A stretch of 64,000 nucleotides of DNA from positions 7,502,001 through 7,566,000 of the forward strand of contig JAETXT010000001.1 of the NCBI GenBank assembly GCA_019188255.1. The letters run 5' to 3'. How positions within the stretch are numbered: position 1 is the stretch's first letter; every line of letters starts with the position of its first letter. The position numbers and the translations under genes were made by a program. Positions 31,140-40,512 of this stretch are shown here, in pieces. The notes beneath the pieces were generated by a model that searched no databases, had not been told where the DNA came from, and saw only the letters and a program-made list of their open reading frames with translations. This DNA comes from Verticillium longisporum. Taxonomy: Eukaryota; Ascomycota; Sordariomycetes; Glomerellales; Plectosphaerellaceae.

Positions 31140-32957
31140 TCAGTTGAACGAAGGCGAACTGAGGCTCATGGCGGTGAGCACGCCAGCCAGCGTGGCCACA
31201 CACGGAAGCGTGAGGACCCAGCCAATGAAGATGAACCCGAGTTGCTTCCAGTTGGTGGCACCAAAGTCCAAGTTCATCAAGGAAACACCAACCACGGCAC
31301 CGGTCAGTGTTTGGGTAGTGCTCACGGGCAACCCTAGCCGACTGGCGAGCAAGACCGTAATGGCCGCTCCAAGCTCCATGGCGTAGCCCCTGGTTGGGCT
31401 TAGTTGCGTGATTTTGTTGCCGAGCGCCTTGACAATGTGGTGACCCATGAACCAAAAACCTGCACCAAGGAGGAGACCGGCAATGGCAAGGATCCAGACG
31501 GGCGTAGGGTTCTCCTCCCCAACTTTGCCCGAGTTGTACGTCTCATAGACAGCCACCCAAGGGCCGACAGCGTTTGCAACGTCGTTGGAGCCGTGAGAGA
31601 TAGACATCATGACTGCACTAGCAACTTGAGCGTATGTCCAAAGATGTTCTATGCGATTGTCGTAGCGCGGGGCCCTGCCATGGACGTTCTCGAGATGGAG
31701 GGAGTCGTGAATGACGCAGTCACGCGTGACGCCCTGAAGCAGAAAGTACAGGATAAGGCTCTTCATCCTGCGTGGGTGGTAGAAAGGGAGATGGGCCGTA
31801 GGAGCGAGGAAGCGTTCTTCGGGCTCCGGCTTGCGCGGCGCGCGGCGCACGGCGGGCTCTTCGGGCTGTCGCTCGATATCTCGCGTGACTTGGCCTTCTG
31901 TTTCGACGTCCTTAGGGCCTTGAGAGTTGGGGAGGTTCGTCTCTGCATCCGTAGCCGAGGCTTTCTGACTGCTGGCTGACGGCTGGGTTCCAGTGGCAGT
32001 CTCCTTGTTGTGGGCGCTCTCGTAGTGGTCGACGAGCATGGTCGTCTTTCCGGGGAAATACAGGGGCGGGTTCTCTCTCCACAATAGAGGTCCGAGAGGA
32101 AGATGCCAAGGACGCATACGATCGTCCTCGAGGACGACAACACGGTGGAAGTATGGCATGAAGAAGAGATAAGAGAGGGCGAGGACACCGAAGAAGGCCC
32201 CAAACACGATGCCGCAAGCCACGCCAACGCCAAGTTCTTCCAGACTTGGGGCGCCAGGTGCCTCAATGGTAATGAAGAGAGCGAGGATGGCGCCGGTAAA
32301 GGCAAGGTAGAACGGAATAGCCCTGAGTGCCTTTTTGAAGGCGTCTTTCCGCTCAAGTACGCAAAACTTAAGGGTCCCAAACAAGATCGCAGAGAAGGCG
32401 GCGGCAATCAATGGGGAGATGAGCCAAGAGGCGGCAATCTGGGAGACACTGCCTTTCTTCCACTCCCAAGTGACGGCGGACTGGGCGCCGATACCAGCGC
32501 CGACGAGGGCGCCGACGATAGTATGTGTAGTGGATACCGGGAAGCCGATCTTCGTTGCGACCAAGAGCCAGGTGGCAGAGGCGATCTCGGCACTACCCAT
32601 AGCGACGAGAAGGGTAGCAGGGTTGTCCCGGAAGCGGTCTAAGCCAATGATGCCGTTTTTGATTGTGTTGGTGACGCGAGAGCCGAGCACAACGGCGCCG
32701 AGGAATTCTGCAATGACAGAGATGACACCGGCCTGGGCCATGGTGAGGGTTCGCGCGGCCACAGAGGTGGCGAACGCGTTGGCAACGTCGTTGGCGCCAT
32801 TGCCGAAGGCGCTCAGGCAGAACGCGACGGTGGTGATGGCGAGAATCCACCAGTATTGCGGCAAAGCTGGCGACATGGTGGCTTTGTCGATCGAGTTATA
32901 GGGCACGATGGGTTCCGAACACAAAGAGTCAGATGATGATTTTGAAAGTCCAGTCAT
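31140..32957 (-). CDS. PHO89/PHO-4-type sodium:phosphate symporter (PiT, SLC20)
   Basis: Single exon, 605 aa (start at 32957) or 578 aa if the Met at 32876 (MSPALPQYWW) is used; the latter resembles the family N-terminus better. Two PiT signature repeats are present: GNGANDVANAFATSVAART near the N-terminus and SHGSNDVANAVGPW in the C-terminal half. Each holds the conserved ND-VAN core that binds phosphate and sodium. TM segments flank a central hydrophilic loop of about 150 residues. Role: high-affinity Na+-driven phosphate uptake at neutral to alkaline pH, as known for yeast Pho89 and Neurospora PHO-4. The promoter region to the right (minus strand) holds an E-box overlapping a calcineurin-type element. 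The neighbour at the 3' side is a Pho4-like bHLH exon. Confidence 0.94.
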   Translation of the reverse strand: MTGLSKSSSDSLCSEPIVPYNSIDKATMSPALPQYWWILAITTVAFCLSAFGNGANDVANAFATSVAARTLTMAQAGVISVIAEFLGAVVLGSRVTNTIKNGIIGLDRFRDNPATLLVAMGSAEIASATWLLVATKIGFPVSTTHTIVGALVGAGIGAQSAVTWEWKKGSVSQIAASWLISPLIAAAFSAILFGTLKFCVLERKDAFKKALRAIPFYLAFTGAILALFITIEAPGAPSLEELGVGVACGIVFGAFFGVLALSYLFFMPYFHRVVVLEDDRMRPWHLPLGPLLWRENPPLYFPGKTTMLVDHYESAHNKETATGTQPSASSQKASATDAETNLPNSQGPKDVETEGQVTRDIERQPEEPAVRRAPRKPEPEERFLAPTAHLPFYHPRRMKSLILYFLLQGVTRDCVIHDSLHLENVHGRAPRYDNRIEHLWTYAQVASAVMMSISHGSNDVANAVGPWVAVYETYNSGKVGEENPTPVWILAIAGLLLGAGFWFMGHHIVKALGNKITQLSPTRGYAMELGAAITVLLASRLGLPVSTTQTLTGAVVGVSLMNLDFGATNWKQLGFIFIGWVLTLPCVATLAGVLTAMSLSSPSFN

Positions 32958-33760
32958 CAGATGTAGTCGAGAGTAGTCATAAGGATTTATATAGACATTT
33001 TACCCAGCAGCTGAGGATGAACTGGAATCCGTACTGATGTACGAGGTCGCACTAAAACCGGTCCAAACCTGGCTCTCGCTCCACGTAGCAGCCTGAGGGT
33101 TGTTGCGACGGGGCGAAGGGTGCTGGGTCCTGCAACATGTGGTTCTAGGCAAAGCTTTGCAATCGGCCACTGGAGAATCAGCAACCAGTCGTCCGTAGCA
33201 CGTGGCTCAAAGAGCCCTTCAATTTGTGAAAGCTCGAATGAATATGGGCGCACGCCAAGAGGCGAAAGATGGCTCGCTACGGCGTTGTCCGCAGCCGAAG
33301 TAGAGATTGGTACAGAAGACTGATGGCCGTGTGGGGGCAACATGATTCCACCCACAGCCATGTGCATACCATGTGCAGTCTCACTCGCCCGCGGCACGAC
33401 AAACTCAGCCGGCTAGGTATCAATTGAGTGGCAGGCGTTACGGAGACAAAATCGTGTGCGGGGTGGAACCGACATACGACCCTGATAATTTGGGGCGGAG
33501 GTTGGATTTAGGTAGAGTGACATACTCGAACGCTCTGATTGGCTCGGCGCAAATACACAGCCTGCAAGACTTCTATCGAGGTGGCGGACCTGACGCCCCT
33601 TGCCGAGTGGGGTGCTGGCCAGTTCAGCTGCCAAGTTCGGCAGAAAAATCAAGTCGTCCTTGCTATGTTCGTTTGTCAAAGGGACAATCGGCCCCGTGAC
33701 CTATTCGCGTGGAAAGTGTGCTTCTCATATTCCGTTGACCTTCTCAACCCATTCACAGAG
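32958..33760. promoter_or_regulatory. Divergent upstream region of PHO89-type and arrestin-like genes
   Basis: About 800 bp between divergent start codons. A palindromic E-box CACGTG at 33199-33204, in the context GCACGTGG, is the type bound by Pho4/NUC-1. It overlaps GTGGCTCA at 33202-33209, a match to the calcineurin/Crz1 element GNGGCKCA. PacC-type hexamers are at 33068-33073 and 33254-33259. All are close to the PHO89-type start (111-302 bp upstream). Confidence 0.5.
33199..33209. promoter_or_regulatory. Candidate composite E-box / calcineurin-response element
   Basis: CACGTGGCTCA contains CACGTG (Pho4/NUC-1 core) and GTGGCTCA (Crz1 consensus GNGGCKCA). It lies 242 bp upstream of the 32957 start of the PHO89-type gene. 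In yeast, PHO89 is known to respond to both Pho4 and Crz1. Confidence 0.45.
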
Positions 33761-35296
33761 ATGCCCAAGATGTCCACGATGGCATCATCTAGAGCATCAA
33801 ACACTCCGCAGCTGAGGAATGATCCGGTCCAGCTGGATGTATCCGCCAACGTCGAGAGCAATTCTCCATCCCCATCCAAGTCTCAAGGCCCGTACGCTTT
33901 GCGGCCCGGCGACTGTTTGAAAGGCAAAGTTCGTGTGACAGCAGTCTTTGCCTTGCAGGGCAGCTGCATTGAAATCTCTCTACAAGGTATGGGCAGTGCC
34001 ATCGTCCTCTTCGCTATCCTAACAGAGCCATAGGATAGTGGCTGATTGGATCGTAGGTCTAGAGTCTGTTTTATCCTCCAGCGTCGGAGGACCGGTTGGG
34101 TACAACCATTCCTTGGAGACATTCAAGGCAGAGAGAGTTGAGTACACAACCAGGCCATTGGATGGCTCGGTCTATCTAGACTTTTGTCAGCCTACTAACC
34201 CGTCTCGCCAGTTTCTCCATGCCCCGTTCCATTCCAAGCTCGAACAAGAAAATATCATCGAGGATGGCCGAAAGGTATACGACGTCCCCTTCCTGCTCGT
34301 CATGCCAGCGGGTCTCGACCGGACGAGCGACCGCGCCGGACACAGTTGTAGACCACTGCCGCCGTCTTTCAGGAACACACGCACGTCTTTTAGCAGTTGG
34401 AACCCTGTCATACCTCCCAATGTCTTCATCACCTACGCCATGTGCATGTCGGTGACCTATTCTGTCGCCGGTGACGATGCATCGATGTCAACAAAAACCG
34501 CCGAGGCCACCAAGCTGCTGCACTTTCTTCCATACATTGAACTCCAACCCCCAATCGAGATTCAGTGCTTTCCCGACGAGTACATCCTCTCGGCAAGGCA
34601 GCCCGTCTGGAATTCCATCATCGGGCGCAAGCTTGGGCATATGACGATCACGACCCTGGAGCCCAGGCCTCTTATTTACCACACAGATTCCTTGTCTTCC
34701 ACGGAGTGCGAGTTCCGCATCACCATAGAGGGCGGCAGGTCCGAATTACAGCGGTTCCAGGCAATGTCCCTCGAGCTACACCCAGTGCTCCAAATCCAGA
34801 CAACTACTACAGCAGCGCCAGGCTTGTCGGCCCTCCGCCTAAGAGCCTGGTAACGGGGACGGGCCCTACTCGGCTTGACAACGATGTTGTCAACCTGGAT
34901 AAACACTGCGCCTCTCATTTATTTTGGACGTCTGGCATCGGACGCGCAAATTCTCAGCAAGCTTCGGCACTTGAAACGATGTCTTCCACCGTTCGTGTTA
35001 TCATCAAGCCGCCCTTCAGGCTGCTACCGAACTTTTGCAGCGACTTTGTCGCCTTGCAATATTCCATAGTCACTCGCGTTTGGGTCGGCAAAGTGTACGC
35101 GAGGCCTTTCTTTGTTGCAACGCCACTCCAAGTAGCACATCCATGTCCTGCCCGGCCGTCCCGGGGAGGAATGGATGCCGACTTGTTGGCGCCTTCACCA
35201 GAATCACCATGCGGTGAGGAAGTCTGTTGCTCAGCCTTTGCTGCAGATATTGAGATAGACCACGTGCGTTGCGCCACCTTCTTGGGCTGCGTCTAA
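33761..35296 (+). CDS. Arrestin-like protein (ART/PalF-type fold)
   Basis: Exon 1 33761-33986 and exon 2 from 34057 join in phase. The arrestin N-lobe start YALRPGDCLKGKVRV (about residue 43) is clear, and IVDWIV-like text is intronic. The frame then changes between about 34700 and 34815. The reading resumes in another frame with RLVGPPPKSL and runs to 35296. This last part contains VIIKPPFRLLPNFCSDFVALQYSIVTRV, the arrestin C-lobe strand pattern. A short intron ending at 34812 or so could account for the change, but no strong donor is visible, so a frameshift remains possible. Fungal arrestins bring ubiquitin ligases to plasma-membrane transporters, and the PalF/Rim8 class acts in alkaline-pH sensing. 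Class cannot be decided here. The gene is divergent from the PHO89-type gene. Confidence 0.65.
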
Positions 35297-36294
35297 ATGC
35301 TAACTGATCGCCAGTCTCAGGCTCCACCACCATATGTCGATCGGCGACAAGCCAGCGCAAGATCAGGGTAGCACTTCTTTCCATCTGGGTGCTTGAAAGC
35401 GAAACTACGAATGAAGCTTTGAATATCGGCAGGCACTGTTGAACCTATTACATCGTATGTGGGTGATGTTACAAGACTCATGACCACCTCCTAAATCGGA
35501 CAAAACCGGTAATAAGCCGTTTTTGAGTCAAGGTAAATCAAAGCAGACTCTCTAGGAGGCCTTACCGAGGGGTTACGATAGGACTGTGTTCGTCGTACGG
35601 AGGTATGCGGTTTCAAGAATTGCCCATCGGAAACATCATGCAAAGAAGCTACCACAAATTCAGCGCATTTCCGTGATGGTATGGAGCTAGTTGATGCCCG
35701 CCGCATACCTTAGCTATCCAGATAAGGGAGCCTATGCCACCAAAGACATGAAGAAGGTCAATTCCATGCGTTTTATGGATCCCAACCCCTTGAGTTTGAT
35801 CCTGCCTGTAGATTGCTGATGTCTGACCAGCATCTTAAGCAGTCGTTGTGTGGCATGTTGGGCCCCTTAGAGTGGCAATCGATGCAAAAGCTGAGGATGC
35901 CTGGCGTGTAGGCTCGATGGGTCCAGTCTTATTGACATGGCGTCGTCCTGTCTGCTTCTTCTCAATCTTCATCCGATGAGCCGAGGTTGCTGGAAGCTTG
36001 ACGAGAGAGCCAAGTATCGAAGAATGATGACTGGTGTCTAGAAATTGGTATGGGAACCTGCACGTACGGCAAATTGGCCATCAGCACTTTATCACAAAAC
36101 GCAGCTACGAGCTCTGCCACTGAATGATCGAGATCTGAAGACTCGGGACGTATTCCTTAGGTCGTCTAAGGAGCGTTACATCCATTCCGTCGCATAACTA
36201 CACTAAAGACCCTGCCCTTCGCCACACGCTGAAGGCCGCTAGATATGGTCGATTAGGTTGCGTCCCAGCCATAGCCGCTAATATCCCTCTCTCC
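35297..36294. other. Intergenic region, no gene seen
   Basis: About 1 kb without a recognisable domain, repeat or RNA gene, downstream of both the arrestin-like gene and the minus-strand bHLH gene. Confidence 0.4.
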
Positions 36295-37078
36295 TCAGCT
36301 CTCCGTACTCTCTGACCGTTGCTCTCTGAAGCGATGTACTTCGTCCTGCAAGCATAGGATTCGTTCGATTGCAGCCTCAACAATGGCAGCCTTGGAGCTT
36401 GTACTGTTGTCTCCCGACGCTGTTGCGGTTGTCACGTCGTTCAAATTGTCAACATTTCTCTCTAGGCTGGAACAGCATTCCTGCGAGATCAGAGCTGCTA
36501 GCCGGTCGAGAGCGAGCCTCAGACGGCGCCTGCGGCCTTGCTCCGCTGCCTGGCGACTGTTACGCTGTGAAGCAAGAGTCTCCGATACTTTAAGTCGGAG
36601 TGCTCGTCAGTGCCGATCCCTCTACTGATCGAGAGGCGGCCGTACCTGTTTGTTCCAGTGTAGTGTGTAAGGCTGCATTTGAAGGTTTTGGCTCTATGGG
36701 CCGTGTTGCGATCATCCGCTCCGACCGTTGCAAGCCAGACTTCCTCTGTAATGATTGTCGCCCAGGCACTTTGTTCTTTTTTGAAACCCGAATACCGCGT
36801 ATGATTTGGTCGTAATTCTTCTGAGTAGACCTTTCGGGACGTTTACGACTTGCCTTTGGGAGAAATACGGGTGCTGATCGATGGTCGGGGGAAGGCGTGG
36901 ACGATTCAAATGCCTCTGAGTTGATCATTTCCGAAATAGAAAGGCATGCTTTCGGTATGTTGGTGTTACCGACTCCCTTGCGAATTGCGGCACTGGACGA
37001 CATTGTCTTCGAAATGGGTTTGCGTTGGGTTGACGAATTATTGACACTTTGTGACAAGAATTCTTTGGGTGAAGGCAA
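36295..37078 (-). CDS. Pho4/NUC-1-like bHLH transcription factor
   Basis: Two exons, 36646-37078 and 36295-36587, with a 58-bp intron having a clean branch site (CACTGAC); 241 aa. The N-terminal 145 residues are basic and Ser-rich with no known domain. The bHLH domain occupies residues about 155-225: basic region NSRQAAEQGRRRRLRLALDRL, a loop with an acidic/Ser/Thr-rich insertion, and helix 2 SKAAIVEAAIERILCLQDEV. The AEQGRR basic region and SKAAxVExAIE helix point to the Pho4/NUC-1 phosphate-regulator group. The family's usual His in the basic region appears as Arg/Asn-Ser here. The protein is far shorter than NUC-1, so it would be a small paralogue. Its truncated relative lies 5.5 kb away next to the PHO89-type gene. 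Confidence 0.75.
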
Positions 37079-37326
37079 CGACCGATCTGAATGCGAGATG
37101 CTTGCTTAAATAAGGGGACCTATAGATCAGAAGTTCGTGATTGGATGCTTGCCAGGTTTTGTGACATCCTGTGGCTGTGTGTCATGAGCGAATGATTGTT
37201 CGGTAGTGACATGCAAGCCTTCCGAGGGATTTAGTGACTAATCAAACTGCAAGACGTGGCTGGGCTGGATACCTGATCCACGCCAGCTTGGCAATCCGAC
37301 CCGCATGACGTGACGTACCGGGACTT

Positions 37327-39680
37327 CATCTCTTTCGAGCAGGACTTTGGCCTCAGTACTTATTAGGATCGACACAAAAAAGGCAGAATAATGCAGCAGC
37401 CAATTGGAAACACCGCCACAGACCCACAGTACATACAAATTAGCTGTGGTACCGATCCCAACAATGCTGGGTATTCCAGAGAGGCACATCGCTAGTCTCG
37501 CACACAAATCGCGTTTTTGGAGCCCATGAATTGCCTGAAATCGCTCCCAACGCCTATCTTTTGGGCGAGCTGATAGCACGTCCGGAACAGGCATAGCAGC
37601 GCAGTTGTGGGCACTTGCCTACGCGTTTGTGCTCCCTCAGAGGCACTCTGGTGGACGCCCCATTCGTTTTCGACTTCTGCCGGCCTCCTTGTGCTTATCG
37701 AATATCGAGGAATAAAGCAGCCGAATCCATTCACTTTCAGAAGAGGCCCTTTATAGAAAATACGGCCCGGAAGCTCTCTCTGCAGAAGGAAAGTATTCGC
37801 CATAACCGCTCCTAACAGGAAGCCGTATATTAAGGCCGGCCAGCCTCCTCGGCGCGCGCGGCGTTCCTACTCGTTGTTCGCGCGTAGTTGGTCATGTTTA
37901 ATAACCCCTCCCTTTTGAACGTTATATTGGGCTGTAAATTGAGGGTGCGGCAGGTCCTTCCGGTATTTAAATGCTCATGTGATCGTTTGAAAGGGCTCTC
38001 TTGCTATCTTTGCGCAGGTGGCAGACTTTTGGGGCAATCGTCGTTCCATAGGCGGTTCAGGCTCTCGACCGCTATAGAGGGTATTCTGGAAAGCTGTAAA
38101 AGCAAGGTCCTTCCATAGAAACTGCTGTATCTGACCGTCAGCGATAGTTACTGTAGGTAGCATACCCTGGGGCACCTTGTCCCCCTTATTGGCAGCGCGT
38201 TTATCAGGGAGCTGTTGGACAAGGCCTGCGTTAGGGTGGCAGGTGCCCGTGGCGGCGAAGCCCTCTGAGCGCAGTTGTTATAGGAGGGCAAGGCTTGTGA
38301 AGAGGTTATCGATAATACCGTGGTATCGGGGGCCCTGTGGGCTGCGAGGCAGTCGCCGCAGGACGTCCGGCACAACCCGTTGGGTCTTGTTCAAGCCTCT
38401 CGTCGTGATATCGCGAGACCTGCCTACGAACCCTACCATTCCCTCGTCAATTATAACAGTCCAGGGGGAATACCTAATAGGTACGAGACGTATCCTATAC
38501 ATCGTTAACCAGGAGGCCAGGCGGTCAAAGGTAGCAGAATCTGCGCGCGTATCGAGGTCCTCGGGGTCCCAATGTTACGACCTGGCAGCTTCCGAAGGGG
38601 GAACACTGTCAGAGGGTTGGGGTTGCTGTTTGCAGAAGCTTAGGTTGTGACTCTGAGACGATGTGGTGTCGTAAGGCGTTGCGCACTCGTTACAATGAAT
38701 ACAAGGTAAGACTTAGATTGATCACTGTCGTGAGAAAGAATGTATCTACAAGTCCAGAATGTCCGTCCTTATATACCTGCCATCCTGTCCTTGTTGTGTT
38801 AGGTGGTGAGCTCATGTTGGATGGCTCACTGGTTAGTTGTTGGTGATCCATGATGTTAGGATCACGGTGTGTTATCCCGTGAGCCATTCCCTGGCTCACT
38901 GCGGCGTCCTTGGTGAGCCCGACGACTCACCCTTTATGTCTGAGTGAGCCATCACGTGATTTGCCAGGTGGGCCCGATTCTTATCTTATCGCGCTCCCTG
39001 ATCGCGGGGTCGTCGATTCGCGGCCGCCCTGCTTCCTTGGTTGTTACACCCAAATGCGCAAGCGGCGATATAGGGCCTGGAAGCGCTCCCACGATATCCA
39101 CTGCGTGAAGCAGTGCCTCGAAGTGTATTCGGAGGTGGACCAATAGTCTCGGAGGCGTGGCTCGACCGTCACTCTCATGAAGGAGGATACCTAAGAACAG
39201 GTATAATTCCGCTACTGTTGTTGGGTACCAGTCGTTTGCAGTTGTGCGTTGCCAGCAGGCGTTTCGTTGACGAATTCAACCCACTGCGCTATTAAGGCAG
39301 GAGGCACAAATGCTTCGAAGAGCTCTAAAGGCATCGGCGGCAGGCCCTTCGGGAAGTGACGCCAGAAGTTCGGAACAGCAAGGGGCTCGAAATCTGTAGC
39401 TGTAGGAGTACCGGTGAGGCTTCAGGGCGCCTTGTACCCATATCCGAGCTCAGCGGTACTTGACTCCATTGTGAGGCTCAAAAACGGTCGATATCGTGAT
39501 ATTCTGGCGGTTTGGCGGTGGTTCCGTTGCGTGGATATCGCTGACGTAGGTGCAGTCTGCTACTTGTGGTGAGGTATTTCAGGCGGGAGGCTACATACCT
39601 CGGGAAAATCTAGACTAACCCTATTAGGAAAGCGGTCTGGCCAGAAAGTAATGAGGCTAAAGTTCTGCTCTTAAGGGATG
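37327..39680 (-). mobile_element. Decayed piggyBac copy, split by a solo LTR
   Basis: Thirty-five-base degenerate inverted repeats lie at 37327-37361 and 39646-39680 (both end types still start CATC/..GATG). On the minus strand the interior matches the intact element at 21.3 kb from its 5' leader to its transposase end, with many substitutions and indels. Recognisable pieces include IIDEGMVGFVGRSRDITT (around 38.45 kb), the IIDNLFTS block (around 38.3 kb) and MANTFLLQRELPGRI (around 37.8 kb). Frameshifts and stops leave no usable transposase. A 476-bp LTR interrupts the N-terminal coding part. Confidence 0.85.
38573..39048 (-). mobile_element. Solo LTR of a retrotransposon, nested in piggyBac
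   Basis: A 476-bp sequence with TG..CA ends (minus-strand start TGTAACAACC, end GGTCGTAACA) is flanked by the 5-bp direct repeat CCCAA at 38568-38572 and 39049-39053. Removing it and one repeat joins piggyBac-homologous sequence on both sides. A TATATAA box lies about mid-element in the minus orientation. No internal retrotransposon genes are present, so it is a solo LTR left by recombination. Confidence 0.85.
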
Positions 39681-40512
39681 AACCTCCAGTGTGAAGTGAC
39701 GGTCAATCGAGAATCCAGTTGATAGTGCCAACGAGCTACATTATACCTAGTGGTGGTAAAGATTACAGTCCCGGAACTGAGAAGACGATACTGCTGACGC
39801 CAGTCAGCACCAGGATAGAATGTCAAAGGAAGCGGCCATGACAAAAGAACGGCGTGACCCGTCGCGGCTTGACATGCGCTGCGGCGTTCGCCTGGACTGA
39901 CTACAACGTCCAGAACAAGAAGTTGGCGCACGTGACGTACGAGCTTCAAGAGACGAGGACACGTATTTCGACGGGCAGGTAGTGCGACCCGTACAGCCTC
40001 TACGTGCAGTTGTCGCGGAGTCGGTCTCTAGGAGGCATCATACTCCTGTCCAAGGTCCGTGAGAGAGATTTCGTCGATAATCGGATGCCTCCTGGCGGCA
40101 CAGGATTGGCTAGAGAAGCTGAGCGATCGCACTTTACCACTTCCGAAGAAAAAGGGGTCAAAGTGGAGCAGCTGCTGTAATTAGCCCAAGAACAATCCAA
40201 ATGGGACAAGCGCCTTTTGGTGCGAGTCGTTCGGTTCAGTTCATTGTCACTGCCTCACTCTGATAGGTCCGCAAGACCCAGCACGACAAGTAGGCCAATG
40301 ACTGGTCGTCCCCACGTGCCCTGCGGGGAGAGCAACGATTGGTGGAGTCGCCCCATTTGGAGGTATTGACGCAGATGAGCGAGTGGGTCAGTCAAGCGAG
40401 CGGACATCGGGATCGGTTTAAATGTTCGTGGCAACCTTCGAGCATTCTCACAAAAGTCCCAATTCTGCTGCCAACGACAAGAGCATCAACATATTCCTTC
40501 ACTATCACCAAG
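39681..40512. other. Upstream region of the ChrA-type gene
   Basis: No coding domain recognised. A CACGTG hexamer lies near 40313. Confidence 0.4.

Noticed and set aside
38573..39048. Treating the insertion in piggyBac as host intron or gene
   Set aside because: Exact 5-bp direct repeats and TG..CA ends identify an LTR.
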